This document shows positions 1 to 10,784 of a DNA stretch of 64,000 nt, piece by piece. This DNA is from Proteromonas lacertae (taxonomy: Eukaryota > Sar > Bigyra > Opalinata > Proteromonadidae). The notes under the pieces are model-generated. The model made no database searches. It had not been told where the DNA came from and saw nothing but the letters and a program-made list of their open reading frames with translations. The stretch's first letter is position 1; each line of letters starts with the position of its first letter. The translations under genes were made by a program, and so were the position numbers. The stretch covers positions 1 through 64,000 of the forward strand of contig NGBS01000308.1 of the NCBI GenBank assembly GCA_002245135.1, in the 5' to 3' direction.

Positions 1-157
1 AGAGAGAAATTGAGAGAGTTTTTAGATTCAGTAAGTGAATTCTTAGAAGCAGAAGACGAAGATTTACAAGATGTATTACTATTTGTATTAATTATATATT
101 AAATAGAATGATTATAAAGTATTTGGAGAAAAAGTGAATAAATTTTTGAAACAATAG
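1..157 (+). CDS. 3' end of an unidentified gene, truncated by the window edge
   Basis: Frame 1 is open from the first base. It reads an acidic, Leu/Phe-rich helical segment (LREFLDSVSEFLEAEDEDLQD), then a GT...AG intron of about 34 nt ending at the TAAATAG near position 109. It resumes with a short basic helix ending FLKQ and a TAG stop at 155-157. Only about 40 residues are visible and I recognise no family. The intron has the same form as others in the window. It is convergent with the decayed P2X copy on the minus strand. Confidence 0.5.
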
Positions 158-284
158 ACAATTAGTAGAAATATAATTTAATTCTTTCTTTCCTCACTTT
201 TGTTGTTTACATGCACAACAAATATCAGTATATGTAAAATGTTTATTATAATATATTTAAATAATACAACAAAAGTAACGAAAT

Positions 285-1106
285 CTAATTAAAAGCTTCA
301 ACAGGTGTAACTTCAGGAATCTCGGCAACAGTACCAGTGTCCTTCTCAGTAGATTTTCTCTTCTTTTCTCCATCATCATCCCCAACTCGACTATCATTAG
401 CAGATTGAGGATCAATCGAACATTTACCAGCATGAGAAGAATGTCTGCTACTCGGAATAAGTGATCTTTTGATTTGACTGAATATTTGTCTAGAATATTT
501 CTTCACAATTGAATTTTCAGTTAAATAAGAATCATCATATTTTCTATTGTATATACTATCTTCTTTAATAAAGAATCTAAGTAAACTATTACATACTACA
601 CTAGCTATCTTTAACAAACCAATACCCGAACCCAAGGCAGTGAAAAGTGTAACAATATCAAACTTTCTACCAATTCCATCAATTGTCACAATGATTTTAA
701 TTCCATAGATTTTCCATAAATCTCTTTGCTCTTCTCCATCTACATAGTATTTGGATGAGTATCTGAAGTTAAATCCACTGGAGAAATCAGAATCATCTAT
801 TCTTTGGAAAGCTATAGTAGGTTTACAGTTGTTTAAATTGAAATCTAAATTACAGTCAAATGTAAAAGCAATTAAGATAATTTGTCCCTTTTCTACAGTC
901 TCATTAAAATACTTATAATCTAATTTCTTAGGATTCTCATTAGGCTATTGTCAAAGGATTTCCTCTTAATGCTCCAGCTGCACTAATGTCACTAAGGTAA
1001 AATAGATTTAAATTATAAACTAAACTTGTATCTACATTAGAAATAGGATTGTAAGGGTAAGTAGGATATCTTCCATCTATTCTAAAGAAATACAGTGAAA
1101 TTACCA

Positions 1107-1147
<41 letters not shown>

Positions 1148-1805
1148 TATATTATATTATATTATATTATATTATATACATGAGATAAGATATTAACTCT
1201 TCCAATTTCAATCATCTTCTAAATCACACCAAGTTGTGATTTCACAAGCATTAATTTGTTGGATATTGTGTCATTTCTACATTTACCTGTTGAAATACCA
1301 TTCGCTGTCATTCTATTCTCTGGGCAAGTCATTGTTACATTATCTGTACATACTTCACTGATTTCAGCTGGTGCTTTTACCTTTCTTATCAATACCAGTC
1401 ATATTACACAGTCTTTGATGAGGCGTATGTACGTAGTTTGTAGTTATATAAATACACCACCTTCTTCTTGTGGAGGAATAACCAAGTCTATAGCATCAAA
1501 GAATCTACCACTGGTTGGACATAGCATTTCCTTTTACCTTTATAGTCGCCTGGCCTATTTATTAATTAGTAAGTGTGATAATACCAGTAAAATTCTCTCT
1601 TCTTTGATAACCATTCTGATACACCATTTGCCAAAAAATGATGTAGCATAATACTCCCAGTTGTATTAAACGATAAATTGATGACTAAAATTAAAAAAAT
1701 ATCATACCAATAATGGATCTTTAACTAAAATATATTTCTTTGACTCATATATCGAAAAACTATCCATAGCCTTGAAAAAACACTTTGTTGAGAAGGTAAT
1801 GGCAT
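285..1805 (-). pseudogene. P2X receptor copy 1, decayed
   Basis: The whole P2X architecture can be followed in fragments: the YESKK version of the N-terminal YxTxK motif, TM1, the GQATIKVKGN strand carrying the paired ATP-site lysines, the WC/DLEDD region, NFR...SKYY, LWKIYG, and TM2 with GSGIGL. The reading frame breaks repeatedly: in a poly-T run in the first exon, at CCAACCAGTGG near 1510, around 1370, at CTTTAGAATAG near 1090, and near 945. A (TA)n/(TTATA)n microsatellite interrupts it at 1111-1178. The two N-terminal intron positions match the intact paralogues. The last 134 codons (285-689) remain open and end in TAG. A 122-nt block at 685-806 is identical to copies 2 and 3, so this dead copy has probably exchanged sequence with live ones. 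Confidence 0.8.
1111..1178. repeat. (TA)n followed by (TTATA)n microsatellite inside the P2X pseudogene
   Basis: About 15 TA dinucleotides run into about seven TTATA-type units. It lies within what would be the ectodomain-coding exon of P2X copy 1, next to one of its frameshifts. No intact paralogue has it. Confidence 0.9.
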
Positions 1806-2059
1806 TATTGAGCTGAAATAAAATTCTTAGAAGCAAAAAATAGGGATTTAAAAAAATAATTAAATAACGATTATTGTAGCTAATTTGATCGTTTCAGTAT
1901 TCAATAAAATGAAGTATCTAGTCATACACAATTAATACATTTCAATTTTTCTTATGTACTGATTAAAAATCAATAAATACACACTTTTAAACTATAATCT
2001 ATTATAATAATGGAAAATTGACTAGATTATGAATGTACAACAACTACAAATTTATAGTC

Positions 2060-3447
2060 CTACCGATCAATAGGACTGGGCAATTCCTGTATAGCTGGTA
2101 GCTTCGTACTTTCTTTATTTGGACCGTAACTACTAACATTGGAATTATGATTAGACGACCGACTGGATCTTAACACTAATTGACTTTTCTTTTGTATTTC
2201 TTTAGATATTTTATGTAACATACTTGCAGTTGTATTAATACAATGATCATCAAACATAATCCTAAATACTTCGTCCTGTCTAATGAAATACCTCAATATT
2301 TTGTCGCACAGTATATTTGCCAGTGAAAATAGCCCAATACCTGAACCAAAGGCAATAAACATCGTTACAGCTTCATATTCTCTTCCAATACCTTCGACAG
2401 TCACAATGATTTTAATTCCATAGATTTTCCATAAATCTCTTTGCTCTTCTCCATCTACATAGTATTTGGATGAGTATCTGAAGTTAAATCCACTGGAGAA
2501 ATCAGAATCATCTATTCTTTGGAATGTAATTTCTGGCTTACATTTATTCAAGTCATAATCCATATTACAATCAAATGTAAAAGCAATTAAGATAATTTGT
2601 CCTTTTTCAATTGTATCGTTGAAATAATGAAGAGGTAATTTCTGAGGATCATCATCTGAAGGAGTAAGAGGATTACCTTTTATACCTCCAGCAGCACTAA
2701 TATCACTAACATAAAATAAATTCAAATTATAAACTAGACTCAAATCTACATTAGAAATAGGATGGTAAGGACGAGAAGGATATCTACCATCAATACGAAT
2801 AAATACAGTGAAATTACCTGTGTGAGGTAATATATTCACTCTTCCTATGTTATCATCTTCTAAAGGACACCAAGTCATTATCTCACACATTTCCATTCCC
2901 ATTTGATCGTTCATCAAACATCTTCCTGTAGATACTCCATTAGACGTCATTCTTTTAGCTGGACAAGTATGAGTAACATTATCTGTACAAATTTCACTGA
3001 TTTCAGCTGGAGCACTTCCTTTCTTATCGACTCCAGGGATTAAACAGTGTTTCTGATGTGGTGTATGTACGTAGTTAGTTGTGATAAACACACCGCCTGC
3101 TTCTTGTGGAGGGATAACCAGATCTACGGCATCAAAAAATCTACCACTGTTTGACTTTGTGTTACCCTTTATTTTAATTGTAGCTTGACCTATACATAAT
3201 AAATAATGCCATAAAATACCAGTAAAATATTCTTCTCTCTGATAACCATGTTTATACCAAATCTGGTATAAAAAAACATACAACACAACAGCTAACTGTA
3301 TGGTTCGATATGTAATACACTAAAAATATAATATAGCAACAATACTAAGAAGGGATCTTTAACACAAATAAATTTCTTAGACTGGTATATAATAAACCAG
3401 TTCCAAAATTTTTTCATCAATGAAGGTTTTTTCTGTAAACCAGTCAT
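2060..3447 (-). CDS. P2X-type ATP-gated cation channel, copy 2
   Basis: P2X channels are trimeric ATP-gated cation channels with two membrane helices and a large Cys-rich ectodomain. Three exons: 3447-3346, an intron of 26 nt (3320-3345), 3319-3220, an intron of 30 nt (3190-3219), then one long exon to a TAG stop. The first exon encodes 34 residues with YQSKK, the YxTxK-like motif. TM1 follows (LAVVLYVFLYQIW). The TIKIKG strand carries two lysines matching the animal ATP-site pair. Then come WCPLEDD, NFTVFIR, FNFRYSSKYY (NFR binds ATP in animal P2X), DLWKIYG with the third lysine, and TM2 with GSGIGL. The threonine that precedes CE in vertebrate P2X appears to be Met here. The cytosolic tail is Ser-rich. 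The second intron has no in-frame stop and can be misread as coding. Next to the decayed copy 1. Confidence 0.9.
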
Positions 3448-4082
3448 GACTATTTAAGTTTTGCTGAGGTTTTTTTCTTTTAAAAACGAAAAAATATTCG
3501 CACTATAAGAAATTTTCTAAGTTTTTTTTATTTTTTTTTGTGACTTTGAAGTTGTTTTTCTCAACAACTATAAAGAATTAGACTAAAAAAATTACATCAC
3601 AGTATGAGTCATAGATTGAACTTTATGCTGACGTAGTTAGATTAAAATTACCTAATCAGGTAATTAATCAAAAATTTGATGTATTTCTCGATATTATGGC
3701 AACTAATGATTAAATTATGTTACAACATTGCTTATTTTCATAATATTAAACAATAACTTTCTTTTAAGAGCTAGTAAAATTAGTTTTAAAAATCATTTCA
3801 AAATGGGTGAAAAGAGCCAAAAAATTGAAAATGGGGACCTGGAATTCTTAGAAATTATTTTTCTCACGAACTAGATCATAATTGAAAGTAATATAATGAG
3901 CCAAGTTTAGCCTAATAAAATACATATGCATGGTGGGACTAGTTTTTGATTTGGCGATCAATTATTTCGAACGATTTTGCTCTTATTTGCGCAGTATTGT
4001 TCTTTTCTCTTATTTCCCCTTATTTTAAAACAGAAATTAGTATTACAATATAAAAATTAGAAAATTATTGCACTTACTATAA
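3448..4082. other. Non-coding interval upstream of P2X copy 2
   Basis: AT-rich sequence without a convincing gene. A TTCGTTTTT match on the P2X copy 2 sense strand lies about 35-45 nt upstream of its ATG and fits the recurrent start-proximal element described in the findings. Otherwise I see only poly-T/poly-A tracts. Confidence 0.5.
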
Positions 4083-4369
4083 CAATATTATATACTATAT
4101 TTGCTCATCATTTAAATATGCTCATATTTCATCACCTATATATACTATAACTATATTATATACTATATTTGTTCATCATTTAAATATGCTCATATTTCAT
4201 CACCTATATATACTATAACTATATTATATACTATATTTGTTCATCATTTAAACATACTCATATTTCAGCACCTATATATACTATAACTATATTATATACT
4301 ATATTTGTTCATCATTTAAATATGCTCATATTTCATCACCTATATATACTATAACTATATTATATACTT
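4083..4369. repeat. Tandem repeat, 68-bp unit, about 4.2 copies
   Basis: The string ATTATATACTATATTTG starts at 4087, 4155, 4223 and 4291, and its ATTATATAC core again at 4359, so the period is exactly 68 bp. Each unit contains TTCATCATTTAAATATGCTC and a CACCTATATATACTATAAC segment. The third unit differs at a few positions (AAACATACTC, CAGCACC). The array stops exactly where a dynein-like fragment begins. Confidence 0.93.
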
Positions 4370-4498
4370 TAATAGAATTATACCAATCACAGCTATATTA
4401 TTGAAATCTCATATTGCTGATATTGATTATAAGTTAAAACCTGGTATGGTTACATTAACATGGACATCAATGAATATAGATACATATAAACATCATGT
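4370..4498 (+). pseudogene. Dynein heavy-chain tail fragment, plus-strand part
   Basis: After a TTTAATAG that looks like an intron 3' end, the plus strand reads ILLKSHIADIDYKLKPGM followed by VTLTWTSMNIDTY. The KPG-x3-LTWTSxNID pattern is characteristic of the N-terminal tail (DHC_N1 region) of dynein heavy chains. Reading stops at about 4498, where an opposite-strand dynein-like fragment begins. Only about 43 residues remain, so this is a remnant. Confidence 0.6.
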
Positions 4499-5035
4499 GA
4501 TCAAATCCAGAGTTTTTTTCTCCTCGTTAATCTTCTTTTCATATTCTTTCAATGTATAAATTAAATCAGTGTAATAACTCTTAAACTTCTCTTCTTGTAA
4601 TAAAACAATCTTGGCACTTTCTGGTATTTCTATTCCCATTCTATCTAAACGATTTGAAAATGAGTTAACATCTCTGTTCATCATTCATTTTGATCTTGTT
4701 CACCTCTGGATCATATTTTCTATCCATATGTGACAATTCTAATACATCTACTACATCTTTTAAGGCTTCTTTCATATCAGCTGTGAATTTATCCATATCT
4801 TGAAGAACTTAAATAAGAGAGTTTCTAAATTTCTCAAGGGGTTTTCACTAATCATACCGAATAAAAGTGTATTGTCACAACTCTTCGTTTAACGAACATC
4901 TTCTCCTGATGTGAGTAACAACTCATTCTCTTCACCATATCCTCTTATCTCACCTTCGCTATACATGACTTTTTTAAGGAATTTTCTGTATCTCTCATAC
5001 TAGCACCAAATGCTTCAGTGACATGACTAATCATC
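4493..5035 (-). pseudogene. Dynein heavy-chain tail fragment, minus-strand part (inverted relative to 4370-4498)
   Basis: An open stretch of 63 codons (4684-4493) reads LDRMGIEIPESAKIVLLQEE then KFKSYYTDLIYTLKEYEKKI, a helical pattern like that just before the KPG...LTWTS motif in dynein tails. Further upstream, frame-broken pieces (VLQDMDKFTADMKEALKDVV and LLFGMISENPLRNLETLL) resemble more of the same region. Several stops and frameshifts separate the pieces. The simplest reading is one tail segment split by a local inversion with a breakpoint near 4493-4499. The dynein assignment is firm for the plus piece and weaker for this one. Confidence 0.45.
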
Positions 5036-7022
5036 CATCATGAAAAATAAAAGTAGAAAGAATCGCATTTAATGAAACCCAAGGGGATATAGTTTAATAT
5101 ATACATCATATCTTTATATCTGCAGCCTTTAATTCTTCTTAATATACCTCAGTAAATTTGCAAGCCTGTTATTCTACATAATCTTATTAGAATTACATCA
5201 ACTTCTCTATAAACCGTAAAATTCATTTCAGATATTTATACCTTCCACTACTTATAGGATTAGGATTAAAATTATTTTTAAAATGAAACGATTTCATTGG
5301 TTATTTTCTCTAATACATTAATCATTCGTAAATAGTATTAAATGTATTTTAGTAATTTTAATAATTTATACATACAAGATAATGAGTACTATATATTTAC
5401 ATCCGATTTAGTTGAATATGAAAAACTATAATTAATTAATTTATGCATTATTATTATTGTTGTTGTTGTTATTAATACTAATTGATTAAAATACATTTTA
5501 AAATATAATCCATTTTAAAAAAATTATAAAAGTATAATACACAAAGTTAAAATCATTGTATATTCATTATTCACATTTAAACGTTTTAAATATCATTTAT
5601 TTCTTCATTTTATCACATTTCATATCTAAAGATATTAATATCTAACAATGGAGATGCTCTACTTCCGTTAAGACCATGATTATTTTGAGATTCTAATGTG
5701 GATATATATATATACCATTTCTAAATGCTGATTTCTTTTAAACGCCTCCATTTCGAAATACACAACTCTGCATAAATTTACGAGATATTCCATTCAATTC
5801 ACTACCTTCATCCATTTCATCTTCAACTGGATTAGTATTTATATTCATTTTATTTTATCATATTAGGAACATCGTTAGTAGGATATACTAATTTTACTGC
5901 ATTTGTGATATTTATTGATGATGCAACATTCTTTGGAATTGAAGTTCCCATTCTATACACACATTATTATAATCAGTTAAACATCTCTTTCTGAAGGTAA
6001 TACTAACTACTCTTTATAGTTATTGTCTCATTGTAGCTCAAACTGAACGAATTGTTATATTTGATGCAAACAAAACACATGACTAATTCTGGAGCAACTG
6101 ACAATATTATTTATCACAATTGAAAAAAAATATACTATATAATATAAATTACATATTTCATAAAATAATTGAAAGCATGACATTTACCATGTAAAGTTGC
6201 AAATTTTGACATTTTTTCATTTCTTTTTTCTTGATTTTCTATTAATTTTCTCCATTTCAATAATTGCATTGGACTAATTATAATATAACTGTAAATGTAC
6301 AGATGATACATACCTGTAAAATAAGATAATTTGTAGATTTAAAAATTAGCATTGTGAAATGTATTATTTATTATGAACTATAAATCAAAAAAGTATTATA
6401 CTACTTATAATAGTTATTAATTATTCATATATTTATATGTTTCATATACTTAGAGTGAGATGTTTCTATTGTAGATATTTGTGCTAGATAGTCCATAGTT
6501 GTATATAACTTGGTGTATTAGTTGTGCACGTATATTATTGATAAACAGAAACAAAAATTGCATATAATTGGAAATGTTTCTTCATATTGTCAATATTTTT
6601 TATATTTTATGCATTAATGCAATTTATTATGCCTTAATCTCTATTTTAATATGATTATTAGTTATTTTTGAAGTAAATTTAAAAATCACAAATATTAGTT
6701 TTTCTTTTTTTAAAGCCTGTTCAAAAGTAGAATAGTTTCTTAATACACTGTGAAAATTTTTCCCTCCAATTCATTCTTTAACATAATGAAAAATTGAAAA
6801 GAAAAAGTGTTAAAAAGAGAAAATCGCAAACAAGATCTGATCCTTGAATACTATCCCTATTTGCAAAATAGATTTTAGTTCTTATAGTGTCGTTTTATTT
6901 GTAAAATTAAAAGGTAAACAACAAGTTATAACATTCAAAGAAATTATAATAAAAAAATTAAAGGCATCTATAATAAAAAAACAAATATTTACAAGATGAC
7001 TCTTTCTAGCTATTCATAAATT
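5036..7022. other. Decayed or non-coding region between P2X copies 2 and 3
   Basis: No open frame of useful length. Short minus-strand pieces look like eroded coding sequence, for example MGTSIPKNVASSINITNAVK near 5860-5950 and ISRKFMQSCVFRNGG near 5750-5800, but they are separated by stops and I recognise no family. The rest is AT-rich with poly-T and poly-A runs. Confidence 0.45.
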
Positions 7023-8389
7023 TTAATCTTCTTCGGTTATAGTAGGAAGACTATTCTGTTTCTTATTGTCAGATGCTTTGGGAGATTTTCTTAATGACTT
7101 TGCTCTCTTCGATATTTCCCTCGATAATTTATTAAGCATGTTAGCTGTAGCTTGTAAATATTGATCATCATACTTACTAGCAAATATAGATTCATCTTTA
7201 ATAAATATTCTCAGGATATTATCACAAACAACACTTGATAAACCAAATAAACCAATACCTGAACCAATAGCGATGAATAATGTGACTGCATCAAATCTAT
7301 ATTTAAAAAATATAAATATTCATTATATACTCTCTTCCTATACCATCAATTGTCACAATGATTTTAATTCCATAGATTTTCCATAAATCTCTTTGCTCTT
7401 CTCCATCTACATAGTATTTGGATGAGTATCTGAAGTTAAATCCACTGGAGAAATCAGAATCATCTATTCTTTGTAAAGCTATTGTAGGTTCACACTTATT
7501 AAGACTATAATCCATATTACAATCAAATGTAAAAGCAATTAAGATAATTTGTCCTTTTTCAATTGTATTATTGAAGAATTTTAAATCTAATTTTGGAGGA
7601 GGATCATTTGATGTAGACAGTGGATAACCAGTCAATGCACCAGCAGCACTAATATCACTAACATAAAATAAATTCAAATTATAAACTAAACTTTTATCTA
7701 CATTTGATATTGGATGATATGGGTAGGTTGGATATCTACCATCAATACGAATAAATACAGTGAAATTACCTGTGTGAGGTAATATATTCACTCTTCCTAT
7801 GTTATCATCTTCTAAAGGACACCAAGTCATTATCTCACACATTTCCATTCCCATTTGATCGTTCATCAAACATCTTCCTGTAGATACTCCATTAGACGTC
7901 ATTCTTTTAGCTGGACAGGTGTGAGTAACATTATCTGTACAAATTTCACTGATTTCAGCTGGAGCACTTCCTTTCTTATCGACTCCAGGGATTAAACAGT
8001 GTTTCTGATGTGGTGTATGTACGTAGTTAGTTGTGATAAACACACCGCCTGCTTCTTGTGGAGGGATAACCAGATCTACAGCATCAAAAAATCTACCACT
8101 GTTTGACTTTGTGTTACCCTTTATTTTAATTGTAGCTTGACCTATACATAATAATTAAGATAAAATAATACCAGTAAAATATTCTTCTCTCTGATAACCA
8201 TGTTTATACCAAATATTCCACAAACAAATATAACATAAGACTGTTAATTGAATTCCTCTGTAAATAATGGTCTAAACATAGTAGATTCAATCATACAACA
8301 AACCAGTCTCTAACTAGCAGATACTTTGGACTTTCATAAACTGTGAACTTCTTTTTAACATATTCAGCAGTAGCCTTCATAAATAACAT
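7023..8389 (-). CDS. P2X-type ATP-gated cation channel, copy 3
   Basis: Four exons with introns at 8272-8296 (25 nt), 8142-8171 (30 nt) and 7297-7330 (34 nt). The third intron falls between the GRE and FDAV codons just before TM2 and is absent from all four sister copies. ATG at 8389 has an in-frame stop just upstream; an ATG at 8380 is an alternative. Motifs: YESPK at the N terminus, TIKIKG, WCPLEDD, NFTVFIR, FNFRYSSKYY, LWKIYG, GSGIGLFG. The C-terminal tail is short, basic and Ser/Lys-rich and ends ITEED before TAA. From about 7729 to 8152 the DNA is almost identical to copy 2 (2778-3200, three differences seen), while TM1 and the tail have diverged. Confidence 0.9.
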
Positions 8390-8885
8390 CTTAATTTACT
8401 TTAAAATAAATAATAAATTTCAAGAACGAATACCGGGGTTCGAAAACTTTAAACCAATAAATATCTGTTTTAGATTATATTTCATAACTGAAATGATCTT
8501 TGATGTTATTTTTTTATTTGAAATAGCTATAAAGTTACATCTAATCAAATCATAACATTAAACACTTCTGACATATAACATATAGAAAATTCTTAATCAT
8601 TTTTCTAATACAGAATATAAATTAATTTTTTAGATTCAAACAAATTTAAAATAGCAATGCCTTGTTCAATACATTAAAAGCATATAATCTTTTAAAAGAA
8701 AATAACTTGTGATTACTGAGAAACTGAATAGTATAACCTAGAAAAGAGCTTATTAAGCTATTATTACACATATCAACAACATAACTAATTGCTTTACGAA
8801 ATCAGATCCTCTATATTTTCTTTTTTAAGAAGCTTGTCGCCATAAAAATCATTTTGAATTTTTATAAATTCGTTATTCATTAATT
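8390..8885. promoter_or_regulatory. Divergent intergenic region between P2X copies 3 and 4
   Basis: About 496 bp separate the two divergent start codons. GAACGAAT (ATTCGTTC on the minus strand) lies at 8424-8431, about 35 nt upstream of the copy 3 start. ATTCGTT at 8868-8874 lies 12 nt upstream of the copy 4 start. I see no gene in it; a short plus-strand ORF at 8343-8555 mostly overlaps copy 3 exon 1 in antisense. Confidence 0.5.
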
Positions 8886-10498
8886 ATGGGATTTTATAGC
8901 GAAAGAATAAAGCCTGCTATGAAGCGTATGTGGAAGAGCTTCACTGTTTATGAAAGTCCAAAGTATGTACTAGTAAGAGACCCAGCATTAGTATAATTTA
9001 GTTTAATTCTGCTTATAGTCAAGTATACAGCTTTTCATTCAACTTGCTGTGTTATTCTATATTTTTGTATGGAATCTTTACTTCCAAAATGGTTATCAGA
9101 GACAAGAAGCTTTCACAGGTAGAATTTGTTTATTCTAATGTATTATAGGACAAGCTACAATTAAAATTAAAGGAAATACAGTATCTGAAAGTGATAGGTT
9201 CTTCGATGCCGTTGATTTAGTCATTCCACCTCAAGAAGAAGGTGGAGTGTTTATAACAACAAACTACGTGCATACACCTCACCAAAAGATATGCAGAATT
9301 CCTGGACTTGATAAGAAAGGAAGTGCTCCAGCAGAAATATCCGAAGTATGTACAGATACATCCACCAACACTTGTCCACAAGGCAGAATGACAGCTAATG
9401 GCATATCAACAGGTAATTGTTTATATAGTAACATCACTAAGTTACAAATGTGTGAAATTGTCACTTGGTGTCCTGTAGAGGATGATAATACCGGTCGTAA
9501 GAATATTCTTACTCATACTGGTAATTTCACTGTGTTTCTTAGAATAGATGGTAGGTTTCCAACTTACCCTTACAATCCTATTTCTAATGTAGATAAAAGT
9601 CTAGTTTATAATTTAAATTTATTTTATATAAGTGATATCAGTGCTGCTGGTGCAATGACAGGTTATCCACTTACTGTATCTGATGCTCCACCACAGAAAT
9701 TAGATTTAAAGTATTTCGATGCAACTATACAAAAAGGACAAATTATCTTAGTCGCTTTTACATTTGATTGTAATTTAGATTTTGATTTAAAAAAGTATAT
9801 ATTATTATTATTATTATTATATTAGATGTAAGCCAAAAATCGTATTCCAAAGAATTGATGATTCAGTATTTTCCAGTGGATTTAACTTCCGTTATAGTGA
9901 TAAATATTATGTGAATGGAACTGAAGAAAGAGACTTGTGGAAGATATTTGGCATTAAAATAATCGTCACCATTGATGGTACTGGAAGAGTATTTGATATT
10001 GTTACACTATTAATTGCCCTTGGTTCTGGTATTGGTTTATTCGCTGTTGCTAGTATTGTATGTGATAGTTTACTTAGATTCTTCATTAAAGAAGATAAAG
10101 TATATGATATTAAATATGACAAATCATTTGTGACTGAGACTGAAACGATCTTTAAAAAATTAACGAAGAAGTTGTCTAGTAGATTAAAGATTAATCCAAC
10201 AAGCGGTTCAATGACAGGAGGAGGTAGTAGTAGTAATGGTTCAAGACCAGGTTCAGCAGCTGGAGGACAACATAATAATAATAGAGTGCCAATTCCTCAA
10301 AGACCAGGTAAAATCAGTACAGATAAAGGAGTACTTAACAACAATAATAATATGAACGATAATAATCCAAGTCCCGCTGCTGGAGGTATTAATAATCATA
10401 GTTCTAATGAGCATTCACCTAATGTACAAGAAGGAGTGAAACATCAAGAATCTATTGATGAGAGTGATGCTATTGTTGTGCCTTTTAATGCAGAATAA
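8886..10498 (+). CDS. P2X-type ATP-gated cation channel, copy 4
   Basis: Four exons with introns at 8991-9018 (28 nt), 9119-9148 (30 nt) and 9795-9825 (31 nt). Exon 1 encodes 35 residues with YESPK; splicing joins DPAL to SSIQLFIQ in TM1 as in the other copies. The third intron is almost a pure (TTA)n tract between two Lys codons before CKP and occurs in no sister copy. The ectodomain has TIKIKGN, WCPVEDD, NFTVFLR, FNFRYSDKYY and LWKIFG; TM2 has GSGIGLFAVAS. The long tail is rich in Gly, Ser and Asn, with (GGS)-like and poly-Asn stretches, unlike the other copies. A short Cys-spaced ectodomain and two TM segments match P2X family length. Stop TAA. Confidence 0.9.
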
Positions 10499-10784
10499 AT
10501 CAAATCAGAAATTTTGATTTAAATTTTGAAGGTTACATATTAGTTATTCAGTTAATTATTATAATAATTTCTATTATTATGTACAGATTAAATATTTAGA
10601 ATTTGTTAAATGTTCTTGTCTAGGGTTAATCTCTCTCATTTTAAATGATTCTTTCATCACTTTTTTACCTAATTTTGTAAATATCATATCTATATGAACA
10701 AATAAGTAGAATGCACTATGTATTTTCGTATTTAGGAAACGATTTTGTATCATGAAACGGTAACTTGTATCATTCGTTTTATTA

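Noticed and set aside
4083-4369. CRISPR array
   Set aside because: The 68-bp units are contiguous without unique spacers, and the window is eukaryotic.
3448-7022. Transposon within the P2X array
   Set aside because: I find no transposase or reverse-transcriptase motifs, no terminal inverted repeats and no target-site duplications.
8343-8555. 70-codon plus-strand ORF between divergent P2X copies
   Set aside because: Partly antisense to P2X copy 3 exon 1 and with no signal of its own.
8981-9020. Frameshift or stop in TM1 of P2X copy 4
   Set aside because: Explained by a 28-nt intron at the position shared by all five copies (DPAL joined to SSIQ).
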